In this document: positions 40,181 through 50,712 of the stretch, piece by piece
Layout: every line of letters starts with the position of its first letter
Numbering within the stretch: the stretch's first letter is position 1
Assembly (NCBI RefSeq): GCF_030936135.1
Contig: NC_082613.1
Coordinates: 1,364,001 to 1,428,000, forward strand
From: Gavia stellata
Lineage: Eukaryota; Chordata; Aves; Gaviiformes; Gaviidae
Direction of reading: 5' to 3'
Length of the DNA stretch: 64,000 nucleotides
The notes under the pieces: generated by a model
Told to the model about the DNA's origin: nothing
Databases searched by the model: none
The model's input: the letters and a program-made list of their open reading frames with translations, nothing else
Made by a program: the position numbers and the translations under genes

Positions 40181-40215
40181 CTAAATAAATAATAGTAATA
40201 AATTAAATAAATAGA
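40181..40215 (-). promoter_or_regulatory. AU-rich element in SCRT2 3'UTR
   Basis: On the minus strand it reads CTATTTATTTAATTTATT and continues with TTATTTATTTAG. This gives five ATTTA pentamers, partly overlapping, the pattern of class II AU-rich mRNA-decay elements. It lies about 400 nt after the stop. Confidence 0.55.
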
Positions 40216-40499
40216 GGTGAAAGTCACAAGCTGGGGGAGGAAAGTCTCTCCTGGGTCTGGAAGAGGTCCCCGGGTGAGTCCCCCGCAGAGAGACCTGCCT
40301 GGCTGCGGGGGGGCTCAGGGACCCACGGGCGAGGAGCCAGGTCCTGCTGTGGGCCCGGCCGGATCCGGCCCTTCCTGGGGAGTGCTGGGGCACCCTCCTC
40401 CCAGGTGGGGAGTGAGTCTGCGGGAATGCGTCCTCCAGCCACGGCGCAGCCACAAACCGGCCGGCTGCAGCTGCAGGAGTGCTGGTGCGGGGACCGGGA

Positions 40500-40590
40500 C
40501 CGGGCTGGGGATGGCATGGGATGGGATGGGATGGGGATAGGGATGGGGATGGGGATGGGGATGGGGATGGGGACGAGCATGGGGATGTGC
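40500..40590. repeat. (GGGAT)n / (GGGGAT)n short tandem array
   Basis: GGGATGGGATGGGAT followed by GGGGAT hexamers. It begins about 20 bp beyond the SCRT2 stop codon, so it should be transcribed as the C-rich strand. Confidence 0.85.
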
Positions 40591-40607
40591 CGCAGGGGGC
40601 TGGGGGG

Positions 40608-41314
40608 CTAGTTCCCTATTGCACAGCTGTGTTCGGAGCCCTTGAAGCAGGCGGACTCGTAGTGCTTGTTGAGGTACGACTTGAGGGCGAAGGTCTTCTC
40701 GCACTGCTTGCACTTGTAGTGCTTGAAGGCGGAGTGGGTCTGCATGTGGGCGCGCAGGTTGGAGCGGTCGGCGAAGGCTTTCCCGCAGTGGGAGCAGCCG
40801 AAGGGCTTCTCCCCGGTGTGCGACCGCATGTGGCCCTGCAGCAGCCAGGGCCGGCTGAAGGCTTTGCCGCACACGTCGCACTTGTGCTTGAGGTTGTGGG
40901 TGAGGACGTGCATGGCCAGGGCGGGCATGGAGACGTAAGCCTTGCCGCAGGTGGGGCATTTCCTCGCCATCTTGCTGTCCAGGCTGCGGTGGGTCTGCTT
41001 GTGCCGGCTGAGGTTGGAGGAGGTGGCGTAGGTCTTGCCGCACTCGGGGCAGGAGTGACGGTGGCTGCCGCGGCGCTGGCTCTCGCTGCGCCGGCGCGAC
41101 CGCCCGTCCGTGATGAAGAAGGCGTCCATGGAGTAGCTGTCCGTCACCGCTGCCTCCCCGTTGAAGTAGCGGGCGGAAAAGCTGGACTGGGGGCTCTCGG
41201 GGTCGCTGTACTCCTCCTGGCCGGGCGCGTAGGCTGGGTCCGGCGGTGGCGGTGGCAGACCTTGCTTCTTGTCGGTGTCGTAGCCAGCGGGTGCCAGGCA
41301 GTGCTGGAGGTACC
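40608..41314 (-). CDS. SCRT2: SCRT2 exon 2 (zinc-finger exon)
   Basis: The acceptor tcctcacag precedes GGTACC. The exon covers residues 42-276 with all five fingers, ending HSCAIGN with TAG at 40610-40608. Confidence 0.95.
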
Positions 41315-43693
41315 CTGTGAGGATGACACATTGGGGTCACTGTCCCTCCGGGCCAGCCGCACTGGGGACGGGGAAAAGCCATGAGCCAAAAATGCCTATC
41401 GGGGGTGCAGAACTGGGGCTGTCCCCCATGCACCGGTCCCTGTCCCCGCTCAGCCCCAGGAGCTGCCCCTGAGCACCAGAGCTGCCTCACCTGCACAGGG
41501 GCTGAGTCTGTCCCAGCTCCTGTCCGCATCTGCCGGCAGGATGGGTCCCATCCCGCGGGGCTGCCCGGGGTGGGAGCCGGGTACGGAGCTGCGGGACGTC
41601 CAGCTGCGCCTGCCCGGGTGCCGCCCCGCTGCCCCGGCTGCAGGCAGCCCCCGGGGGCCATTAGCCGCCCGACAGCTGTCGGTGCCGAGAGCCTCATTGT
41701 TCACCGGGGCAGGCGCCGGTAATGAGCTCTGCTCCGTCCACCGCCTCGCCTCCAGAAACCCGGGGCAGCCGGGGCGAGGGGGAAGAGGCTGCCCCGGGTT
41801 TCCCTTCCCCAGCAAAGGGGCTGGGAAAGGCCCCCCACCTGGTCCCCATTCCCTGCAGGGGCTATTCCCCAGGGATGGGGCAGCACCGGGAGGCCAGCAG
41901 CACCGGGGCCCTGGGCTCCCGCCGAGGAGAGAGACCCACAGCCCCCCGGGCACAGAGCGGGGCTTGGGCGCCATTCCAGTAGTGTCACCCCGGTGTGACA
42001 TTGGTGCAGGTCTGCTCATGGCCTGGCTCTGGGTAAGGGACTCCTGACCCGTGGCAGAGTGGGCGCAGCGTGGGCATCCCATCCCTCCGTGCTGGCACAT
42101 GAAGGTCACCGTGGGAGGAGCAGCGCAGCCCTCTCCCTGCTGGGCCAGTGACCCTGTGGGGCACGCTGCCACCCCAGGTACCCCAAAGTGGTCCCAGTGG
42201 TCTTCTGCCTCATGCACACTGGCCCTTGCCAGCTGCTTCAGAGGACACGTCCCTGCTGTTGGTGACAGCGGGGGCTGTCGGGGGCCTGGGGTCAGTGCAT
42301 GGCCAGGCTCACCCGCGCATGCCAGCAGGACAGCGTGGACACCCCACCCCAGCTGCGGCCGAGCATCCCCTAAATCCAGGTGTCCCCCCCACCCATGGGA
42401 ACCCCCACCCATGGGACCCCCCGCCCATGGGACCCCCTGCCCAGGGCGAGCGGCTGCTGCCCTTTGCCCCAGGGAGGCTGGGGGTGCCTGCGGTGGGGAG
42501 GGGGCTGCGTGGTGGGGGCAGAGCTCGCCCCCCCCGTCCCCCCGCGCCGTGCTGACAGCGCGGTCGCGCGGGCTGTGCAGAAAGCGCTCTGCTCAGCAAT
42601 TTCTCACGCTGCCTCCGAGCATGCAGCAAGGTTATTTCCAGGAGAGCAGCGTCGGCAGCTTCTGCCCAGCTGCAGCACATCCCTCCCCCACCGGCTCTTG
42701 GCTCCCGATGCGGGGGGAGCAGAGGACCCCCGGGCCAGGGGGGCCTGGCACCCCCGCCCCCAGCAGAGAAAGCCCACCAAAGGCTGGGGGGCGGCGAGCA
42801 GTAGAAAAGGGGGGGACAAGCAACGCAGCGGTCGGGCAACGTTGGCTTGTGCGTGGCTGGATCAGGCCCATTCCCGCATCCAGCTCAACCTCCCGGTCCC
42901 CGAGCAGCCAGGACCCGCCAGCCCACGGCCCGGGACCCCCCCCCCCCCGCACCCTCTTCCAGGGCAGGTCCCAGGGCCGCCCCGTCGGGGGTCTCTGCCG
43001 AGCCCGGGTGACTCCCGGCGTCCGCCCCGGTGTCCCCCGGCAGGACGGGGCTCCGGGGTCCCCGGCCACCCCCAGCCCGGCCCTTCGCACCTCTCCCAGC
43101 CTTGCGGGGAGGGGGCTGCCCCCCGCCTCTCCCCGGCCTGCTCCCCGCGCTGCCGGGGGGGCTCGGGGCCCCGCTGCGAACAATGAAACCCGCAGGCACG
43201 GCGAGGCTCCCGCTCCCCCCGCCGCCCCCCCCCCGCCTGCCCTCGCAGCCCGACTGCTTCGTGCCCCCCCCAAACTTGTCGTGGGAAGGCGCCGGCCCCC
43301 GCTGCACCCCGGGAGCGTGGGCTGCCCACGGGGGCTGCCGCTGTCGCGCAGGGGATGTTTCCCCAAGGACCAACTTCGGCAGGGGCCGGTGGCCCCGGGG
43401 CGCGGGACGAGGCGGGGAGGGATGACCCCCCCCGCCCCGCCGCACCCCCCGCACGACGCCGGGGCCCCCCGCGACCCCCGTCCCCCCCCCCGGCTCCCCC
43501 GCTGCCCCGCCGGGCGCACACACAATAGCGGCGGGGGGGCCCCCCCGGAGCCCCCGGGCCCGCACTCACCATCGCCGGCGGCGGGGCCGGGCAGCGCGTA
43601 GGGGGGCTCCAGGGGGGCGTAGGGGGGCGCGGGGGCCCCGGCGGCCGGGAACGCCTCCGCCTTCAGCTTCTTCACCAGGAAGGAGCGGGGCAT
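40608..43693 (-). CDS. SCRT2: Scratch family zinc-finger repressor 2
   Basis: Snail-superfamily transcriptional repressor of newborn neurons, acting in the nucleus on CAGGTG-type E-boxes. Exons 43570-43693 and 40608-41314 join (GAT G/GG TAC) to 276 residues. The SNAG repression motif MPRSFLVKK is at the N-terminus. A conserved patch, EEYSDPESPQSSFSARYF then TDSYSMDAFFITDGRSRRR, lies at about 75-117. Five C2H2 fingers begin near Cys130 (HSCPECGKTYATSSNLSRH), 161, 187, 215 and 243; the last ends in a Cys (KHYESAC). Finger 4 has the signature CGKAFADRSNLRAHMQTH. The SCRT2 rather than SCRT1 call rests on the syntenic position next to SRXN1 and SLC52A3 and on the N-terminal patch. It is slightly shorter than human (about 307) because the Gly/Ala-rich linker before the fingers is reduced. 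Confidence 0.94.
41315..43569 (-). other. SCRT2 intron 1
   Basis: GC-rich intron. It contains a motif-dense island at 41655-41728 and a short CACCCATGGGACCCC tandem at about 42380-42435. The large open frames here follow base composition. Confidence 0.75.
43570..43693 (-). CDS. SCRT2: SCRT2 exon 1 (SNAG exon)
   Basis: It holds 41 codons plus one base from the ATG at 43693-43691, beginning MPRSFLVKKLKAEAFPAAG, with donor gtgagt at 43564-43569. Confidence 0.92.
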
Positions 43694-43885
43694 GGCGGGG
43701 CCGGGCCGGCGCCCTCAGCACTGGACAGCTCCGGTACCGGCACCGCCACCGGCCCCGGCCCCGGCACCGGCCCCCGCCCCGCCCCGCCCCGGCCCCGCGC
43801 TGCGCCCGGCGCTCCGGCCCCGGCTGTGCGGGCGGCGAGGAGCGGGGAGCCGAGTGCGAGGGGCGGGGAGGCAGGCAGGCAGCAG

Positions 43886-43980
43886 GGCGGCGAGGAGGAG
43901 GAGGAGGAGGAGGAGGAGGAGGAGGAGGAGGAAGGGAGGGGGAGGAGGGGAGGGGGAGGAGGAGGAGGAGGAGGGGAGGA
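43886..43980. repeat. (GAG)n polypurine tract at the SCRT2 promoter or 5'UTR
   Basis: Almost unbroken GAG/GGA triplets and G-rich purines on plus, about 190-290 bp before the SCRT2 ATG. The transcript strand is pyrimidine-rich. Confidence 0.85.
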
Positions 43981-44249
43981 AGGCAGGCGGCCGGGGGGGA
44001 GGGGGCCGCTCCGCCCGGCCGCGCCCGGAGCCCCCCCCGGAGCCCCCCGCGCCGCCGGCAGCGCCGGGCGCCCCGGGCATCACGGCAGTGCGGGGTCCCC
44101 GCTCCCTCCCCCCCGTTCTCACCCCCCCCCCCACCGGCCACGGACAATGGGGACACGCGGGGACGGGGACGGGGGTGGGAGCGCTGCCTCCCACCGCCTT
44201 TGTCTCCCTGCCGCCAGCCCCCAGGGCCTGTGAAGGACGGGGCTGCGGG

Positions 44250-44640
44250 GCGGGGGTCCCCATCCCTGTCCCTGTTCCTGTCCCCATCCCTGTCCCCTGT
44301 CCCTTGTCTCCATCCCTGTCCCCTGTTCCTGTTTCTTGCCCCTTTCTCCTGTCCCTATGCTTGCTCCCTGTTCATATCCCTGTTCCCTGTCCCCATTCTG
44401 GTCCCTCTTCCTTGTCCTCATCTCTGTCCCTTCCCACTGACGCCTTTCCCTTGTCCTTTCCCCTGTCCCTTGTTCTCTGTCCCCATCCCTGTCCCCTTTT
44501 CCCTGCCCTCATCCCTGTCCAGCCTCTGTCCTGTCCCCATCCCTGCCCACTGTCCCTTTCCCCCTCCCCATTCCTCTTCCCCATCCCTTTCCCCACCTTC
44601 TCCCCTTTTCCCGTGTCCCCATCCCTGTCCCTGGGAAGCG
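44250..44640. repeat. Imperfect (CCCTGTCCCCAT) polypyrimidine repeat
   Basis: About 390 bp of short units built from TCCCTGT and CCCCATC with many slips. The plus strand is almost entirely C, T and scattered G. Confidence 0.8.
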
Positions 44641-45191
44641 CCGTGACCTTCGCAGCCCACAACAATAGCCGGGCTCGTGGCGGTGCATTGTTCCCTGCCG
44701 GAGCCCCCACTCCCCCGCCTCCCCTCGCCGCGCTGCCGCCCTCCCCGGCGCAGGATGAGGCCCCGGTCCTGCAGGCAGGCGGTGGCCCTGGGGCTGGCTC
44801 TCCCTGGGGCTGTGCCAGCCAGGGGCTCGTGGGTGACACTGGGACCTGGCTGGCAGCGGGCCCTGCTCTCCCCGAGCCCTGTGCTACACCGAGAGCGTTG
44901 CACTTAACTAAGGACAGTCCTCATCTGTCACTGCAGGCAGAGCGCTGGCACGGCCGGTGCAGGGCAGCCCTGGGCACCCCTGGCCTCGGAAGGCACCAGC
45001 CCCTTTGGCCGGGCACGTGGCATCAGGCCTGCGGGCCAAAAGCAGCACCCCTGCGGCCAGCACCCTGGGCCTGCCTGCTGACAGCCGTGTCTGCTCCTTC
45101 AGCCATGCTCAGAGCCAGGGCTGGGGCTATCTCTCCGTCGCATCGGGCCAGCGTGCCCCCACTCACTGCTTTGTGTGGCACTCCATAGACC

Positions 45192-45620
45192 AGGGCCTCC
45201 CACAGCCCAGGGCATCCCACAGCATCCTACAGCCCAGGGCATCCCACATCCCAGAGAATCCCACAGCATCCCACAGCCCAGGGCATCCCACATCCCAGAG
45301 AATCCCACAGCATCCCACAGCCCAGGGCATCCCACATCCCAGAGCATCCCACAGCATCCCACAGCACAGGGCATCCCGCAGCCCACAGCATCCCAGAGCA
45401 TCCCAGAGCATCCCACAGCCCAGGGCATCCCACAGCCCACAGCATCCCACAGCATCCCACAGCCCAGGGCATCCCACAGCCCACAGCATCCCACAGCATC
45501 CCACAGCCCAGGGCATCCCACAGCCCACAGCATCCCACAGCATCCCACATCTCACAGGATCCCACATCCCACAGCACCCTAGACCCCGGGGCATCCCACA
45601 GCATCCCACAGCCCAGGGCA
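45192..45620. repeat. CATCCCACAG-based minisatellite with higher-order units
   Basis: Ten-base modules (CATCCCACAG, CCCAGGGCAT, CATCCCAGAG) arranged in larger recurring blocks of 35-45 bp. The same protein-like pattern appears in all frames because ten is not a multiple of three. Confidence 0.88.
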
Positions 45621-47698
45621 CCCCGCAGCCCACCCCGCCAGGCCCACTCTCGGGGCTGGGGGTCCCGGGGCTGTTCCCCACGTGGGCTGGGGGTCTCGCC
45701 TCCCCCCTCCCGCAGCGCTCGGCCGGGGCTCGCAGGCAGCGACACGAGTCCCATCTGGCCCCGCAGCGCAGCCCTGACGTCAGGGCTCTGCCAAGTTCAA
45801 GGTCACCTCTCCCAGAGGGCCGCGGCCCCGGGAGGGACGTCGCCTGCCGGGCTGCTCCCGGCATCCCCACCACGCACCGGGCTCCCGGCCTCGGCTCCCC
45901 GGTTTATTTATCCGCGCGTGTGCCGTTTCTCTCCTTGAAGGCACGTTTGGAGAACGGGCGATTACTTACGCCCTAGTTGGGCCAGGCCTGCCCGCCCGCC
46001 CGCTGCCCGGGATTTTGTCTCTCTCCAGGCTGTGGTGTAATAAGGGAGGTAATTAAGTGTAAAAGACAGGGGGAGGGAGGGCTGGGAGAGGGGGAATAGG
46101 AACCCGGCTCCTTTCAGAGGCAGGGGACTGAGATAATGTATGGTAATAACCTGCAATCAGTCCTGCCGAGCTGTGCTAATATTGCTGACTGCAGCGGCTG
46201 GGCCCCCCCAAACCTGCCCCCGCCGCGGTGGGGAGGGAGGGGAGCGCCAGAAGAAAGGCTCAGCCTTTCTCCTCCGCTGTGGCCGGGCGAGGGCTGAATT
46301 CGTGCCTTCCCGAGCAGCTGTATGGAAATAATTCCCATTGGAGGCGATTATTTCCCGGCGAGAGGGAGGGGGCGGCGGGTGTCTGGTGGGCGAGGGTCTT
46401 TGGGGGCTTCCAAGGGCAGGAGCATCCTCCGGGGGTGCAGGGGGAGAGGGGCCGGGTCCCCGCTTCGGCTCCCGGTCTCCCCGCAAGGGCCACGGGACGC
46501 GTCCTCCTCCCAGGGTGAGACAAGCCACCCCACGGTGCTCCCACACCTCCCACTGGTCCTCATCCCCCACGGGGCCGCATCCTGGGCACGTGCTGCTGTG
46601 GGGCCAGCCAGGAGCTGCCGGGGGGATGGCCGGTGGGGCCGGGGGGCAGAGCCCGCTGCCCTCGCCCCTGCCTTCTCTGCCGCCTCAGCCGTGGGGCCCC
46701 CCCAGCGCCGCCGACTCGGGGGGCTGCTGGCCATTAGCTATTCCAGCCGCGTCCTTCCCGGAGGCAGCCGGGCCGCAGCCGGAGCCCCGAAGTGGCTCCA
46801 ATCCGTGGCTTTGTGGCACGACAGGCGCAGGTCTGGCGCTGCCGCCGGCTCGAGGAGCAGATTGCCAGACAAAGGGCCGGGGACAAAGGCCCGGCTGCCT
46901 CGTGCCCCGGGAAGGGGAGCAGGCGCGTGTGGGGCGCGGGTGCTGGCCTGACCTGGGGGCTGCCGCTGCCCCCCGACCCCCCACGCCCGCCATGCCCCGG
47001 TGCCCACCCGACCCCCACCCTGGCTGGCATGGCCGGGGCGCAGTTGGGTACCAGGTGGCACAGCGCTGGCACTGGTCCCTTGCCACTCCCCCGACCGGCG
47101 CCGTGCCCAGCACCGCTCTGGGCGTGGGGTTGTGCCGTGGCCCCTCTTTGGCTCTGCACCCCCAGCACTGCCCGTCTCGGGGTGCAGTGGGGCTGGGATG
47201 GGGTGCAGTGGGGCACAGGGCTACGGGGAGGGAGCAGAAAGTGTGGACAGGGCCACAGCACCGGGTGGCAAACGCCAGGCAGGTCCCCCCAGTCCCACCG
47301 TGCCTCAGTTTCCCTAGCTGCTATTGGGGTCCTTGTAAAAGCCCCCCACCCCGCGCTCCCCCCCGGTCCCTCTCCTCACGGCCAGGGCAGGCTCCGGCAC
47401 AGCCCTGCCCAAGCCACCTTTGTCCCCGCTCCCCGCAGCTGGCTGCAAACCCACCGTCCCGGGGGCAGCTGCTGCTTCCGCTGCGGCACGGGGCCGGGAA
47501 CGCCGCCGGTGCTGCCAGGTGCAGCTGGGGCTGTGCCCACCCGCGGGGTCCCAGGGGTGGTGGTTTTGGGGCACGATGCCAAACAGCGCCAGACCCCCCA
47601 GCCAAGCAGTACCCAGGTGGGGGGCACCGGCAGCCCCTCCCTGCCCGCCGGCATGGGGGAACACGGGCACCAGAGAGGCCGAGGGCTGAGCAAACACC

Positions 47699-47704
47699 TT
47701 CTAT
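47699..47704 (-). terminator. Weak candidate poly(A) signal of SLC52A3
   Basis: AATAGA on the minus strand, a known variant hexamer, about 190 nt past the stop. I saw no canonical AATAAA nearby. Confidence 0.3.
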
Positions 47705-47894
47705 TGCTTTGAACGCAATGGGGACGGCCCGTGCCCGGGCTGGGGACAAAGCCAACGAGCTGCTCCCGCCCAGGGACCCAGCAGAGCCCGGTGGGGCGAC
47801 ATGCCCGCAGCCGCCCCGGTCCCAGCACTGCTTCCCGGCCCCCCGGCCCTCACTGGTTTTGGGGGTGCGTGCTGGCAAGGGGTGCCCATCCCGC

Positions 47895-48107
47895 TCACGC
47901 CGGGCACTGCAGGCTGCAGTAGTCGGCGGATTTGAAGAAGCCGTAGATGTTGACGAGGGGAAACATGAGCAGGGCCCCGAGGAGGGAGCCCAGCTGCTCC
48001 ACCGCCCCGTACCACACCAGTGCGCTGTGGCTGCGGCTCCGCAGGATCACCCCGACCATCACCTTCACGTAGGAGAGCGTCCCGGTGAAGAGCACCCAGG
48101 AGAGGAC
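47895..48107 (-). CDS. SLC52A3: SLC52A3 last exon
   Basis: It encodes [20 protein letters not shown] to SLQCPA and ends with TGA at 47897-47895. The acceptor is gctgccag. Confidence 0.94.
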   Translation of the reverse strand, partial: VLSWVLFTGTLSYVKVMVGVILRSRSHSALVWYGAVEQLGSLLGALLMFPLVNIYGFFKSADYCSLQCPA

Positions 48108-49632
48108 CTGGCAGCGCAGAGGGGGAGAGCAGTCAGCGGGGCCACAGATGTCCCCCGCCACGGGGACGGGAGACAGCGCAGTGACCTCCCCGGCTGAGAG
48201 GGACCCCGTGACTTACGATGATGGCATTGCCCCACCGGGACTGCTGGAGGAGCGGGCAGGGGCTCATCACCGCAATGGCCATGTTGTAGGCGCCAAAGCC
48301 CGTCCCGGCCATGGTGAGGGTGCCCAGCAGGGCCGGGGACCTGCAAGGGACATGCGGGTGACACCAGGGAGTGCTGCCAGCCCAGCCCCAGCCAGCGGCA
48401 CAGACCCGTGGCACGAGCTGACCGGCTCCCTGCTGACCCCATCCTCCTTTCCTGGGGTGTCTCTGCTGCCAGGGCACTGGCACCCTGTGGACCCTCTCCC
48501 ACCCGGTGCCTTCTCCCCGTACCTCATTGCAAAGTGGGGGCCATTCCTGGGGCAGAAGCCCCCGGGGTGCACCCTGCCGCAGCCCCCGGCGCCCCAGTAC
48601 CCACCTGCCAGGCAGGACCATGGCCACGACGCAGGCGAGGGGGTTGGCCATGGAGCTGAGCGTGGCCGCGAGGTGGTAGGCGGTGTTGCCGTAGGGCAGG
48701 CAGGAGTAGGACTGCACGGACGGCAGGACCCCGTTTGTCAGAGCGCTCACCCAAGCGATGAGGAGGTAGATGAAGGTGAACTTGGCCAGGGGGTAGGAGA
48801 CCTTCTCCAGCGGGATGTCCCCAGACCCTCTGGCATCCTTCGGGCACGGGCAGTCTCCGCTCAGCCACGAGCCAGGTCCCTCATCGGGGATCTGGTCAAA
48901 TGAGCTCAGCATGATGGTGCTGGGAAACAGCTGCTGCTGGGAGAGCTCCCACACCTTGGGCTGCCTGGTGAGGAAGAAGAAGGCCAGCAAGCAGGTCAGC
49001 ATCATTACAGTCATGAGGAGGAAGAAGAGGAGGGTCGAGAAGTTGGCCGGGAGGTAGCGGGTCTCCAGCTGGAAGACGGTGCTCTCCACGGTCTCGTTGC
49101 CGGTGGTGATGTTGACCACATGGGTAACATTGGCGCAGCTGGAGATGCCGGAGCCCTGGCCCAGGGCGATGAGCGCGGGGATCAGCCCGCTGAGCCCTTC
49201 ACCTATGAAGAAGGTGTTCAGGTACTGGGGCTGCAGCTGCATCATGAAGGGCAGGAAGGTGACGGAGGAGGTGCAGTCCACCAGGGCCAGGAAGAAGGTG
49301 AGGAGCAGGAAGGCAGTGCTGTGGGGCCTCCCGGCGATGGGGGACGTGTAGTTCCAGAGGAAGGCCAGCAGCAAGCAGGCCACGACACCCACGGCCACGA
49401 CCACGTAGATAACGGCCACCTCCTTCAGCAAGCCGGGCCGAAAGCGGTGCATGAAGGTGATGAAGAGCGGCCCCACGTTGGCCATCTGGATGATGATAGT
49501 GATGTAGGAGGGCAGGTCCCACTGCTCCGGCAGCACCGTCACCAGCAGCGGCAGCTCGACCCACAGCCCGTTGACGGCCACCCAGGAGCCCGTGCCGAAG
49601 GCGCAGGCGAGGAGGTGGGTGAGCAGCACCAT
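47895..49632 (-). CDS. SLC52A3: Riboflavin transporter 3 (SLC52A3 / RFVT3)
   Basis: Plasma-membrane carrier for vitamin B2; in mammals it handles apical intestinal uptake. Exons 48605-49632, 48217-48340 and 47895-48107 join in frame to 454 residues (human about 469). The start [20 protein letters not shown] and the motifs [42 protein letters not shown] and [17 protein letters not shown] are characteristic. Eleven hydrophobic segments are expected for the family. N-glycosylation sequons NVT, NIT and NET lie in the loop at about 168-180. The cytoplasmic loop at about 225-283 is the variable part. The C-terminus [10 protein letters not shown] matches the RFVT3 ending, which supports paralogue 3, as does the position beside SCRT2. 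The 1,028-nt first coding exon is intact. Confidence 0.95.
48217..48340 (-). CDS. SLC52A3: SLC52A3 middle exon
   Basis: It encodes the end of Arg343 and then [20 protein letters not shown] to GNAII. The acceptor is cccttgcag and the donor gtaagt. Confidence 0.94.
48605..49632 (-). CDS. SLC52A3: SLC52A3 first coding exon
   Basis: It holds 342 codons plus two bases, from the ATG at 49632-49630 to the donor gtgggt. The exon extends into 5'UTR to about 49675, where cctctccctgcag forms the acceptor. Confidence 0.93.
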
Positions 49633-50679
49633 GGCTCGGGTACGGGTGCCCGGGCGCGGGGGCAACACTGCTGCACTGCAGGGAGAGGCTTCGATCAGTG
49701 GCGGGGTGAGACCCGACCCCCCTGGACCCTGACCCTGGCCTCCCGCGACCGCTGCCTGCGTTCCCCCTCCTGCAGGCAGGTAGGCAGGCAGAGCTGCTCC
49801 TCTCCCACACGCCATGGGGGTGCGGGACTCGCGGAGCAGCCTGGCCTCCCCACGGCCCGGCCCCCCTTAGCCCCCCGCAAGCCCAGTTGAGCCCCCCGCT
49901 CCCCACGGGCAACGACGCTGCGCCCTCCTGCACGGGGTGCGGGACTTGCTCGGCTCCGCCCGGGCCCCGGCCCGGAGCTCTGGGGCTCGGCAGCAGCAGG
50001 CGCAGGGCTGGGATGGACCTGGCAGGGCATCGAACCTGCCCCAGCTCACGGCGCCGCACGGCACAGCCTGGCACGGCACGGCATGGCACGGCCTGGCACG
50101 GGGCGAAGATGGCTCTCACCTGCGGGCCGGGAGGCCTGGGCAGCTGCTCTGCTGGGAGCCGAGGCCTCCTACCTCCCACCGCATCCGCAGGGCAGGGCAA
50201 AGCAGCGCCCGTCTCCTCCCAGCCGGGTCCCGTGGGATCCCGGCAGGCTCCGGCGGCCGCGGGGAGAAGGGCCCCGGCAGCCCCACCTGCAAACCCGCCT
50301 CGGCTCATACCAGCGAGCTGAGTCAGCCAGGATCGGGCCACAGCCCCTGCCCGCCCCGGGCACCGGCTCCCATCCCGCTCCCGGGAAGGAGGACCCCCAG
50401 GGCCCCCCGTCCCCGGGCCCCCGCAGCCCTGCTCCAGCCCTCCGCCGCAGCGCCCAGCCCGGCGGAGGGCACCCACCGCTGCCGCGGCTGAGCGCGGTGG
50501 GTGCCGCAACCCACCCACGGCCCCGGCCCCGCGGGGAGGCATCGGGGGCCCCGGTGGGGAGCGGGAGGCGGGAGGGAAGCGGGCTCCCGCTCTGAGCGGC
50601 CCCTCGGCACTCTCCCCAGGGACTCACTGCGCTCTGGGGACTCGGCAGCAGCACGCGGGCGGGAGCCAGTCCCGGCTGC

Positions 50680-50712
50680 CGGGGCCGTGACGTCGGGCAG
50701 GCACGTCACGAC
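50680..50712 (-). promoter_or_regulatory. CRE-like pair in the probable SLC52A3 promoter
   Basis: TGACGTCG at 50688-50695 and a half-site CGTCA at 50704-50708 lie in a CpG-rich stretch (50.3-50.7 kb) that is the likely location of the untranslated first exon of SLC52A3. Confidence 0.4.

Larger units (their letters stand above)
38158..40607 (-). other. Probable SCRT2 3'UTR (about 2.4 kb)
   Basis: Between the SCRT2 stop and the first downstream minus-strand AATAAA (38158-38163) lie AT-rich patches unlike the GC-rich surroundings (40181-40215, 39481-39540, 38500-38690) and a (GGGGAT)n run (40500-40590). No other gene fits. The UTR extent is inferred from the signal alone. Confidence 0.5.
43900..47690. 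other. Intergenic region SCRT2-SLC52A3
   Basis: No gene recognised. It contains a CCCTGTCCCCAT-type pyrimidine tract (44250-44640), a CATCCCACAG array (45192-45620) and AT-rich motif-dense islands at 45900-46200, 46305-46365 and 46725-46870 that resemble conserved noncoding elements. Confidence 0.7.

Noticed and set aside
32728-45620. Repeat arrays as CRISPR
   Set aside because: They are direct tandem repeats without unique spacers, in a vertebrate genome.
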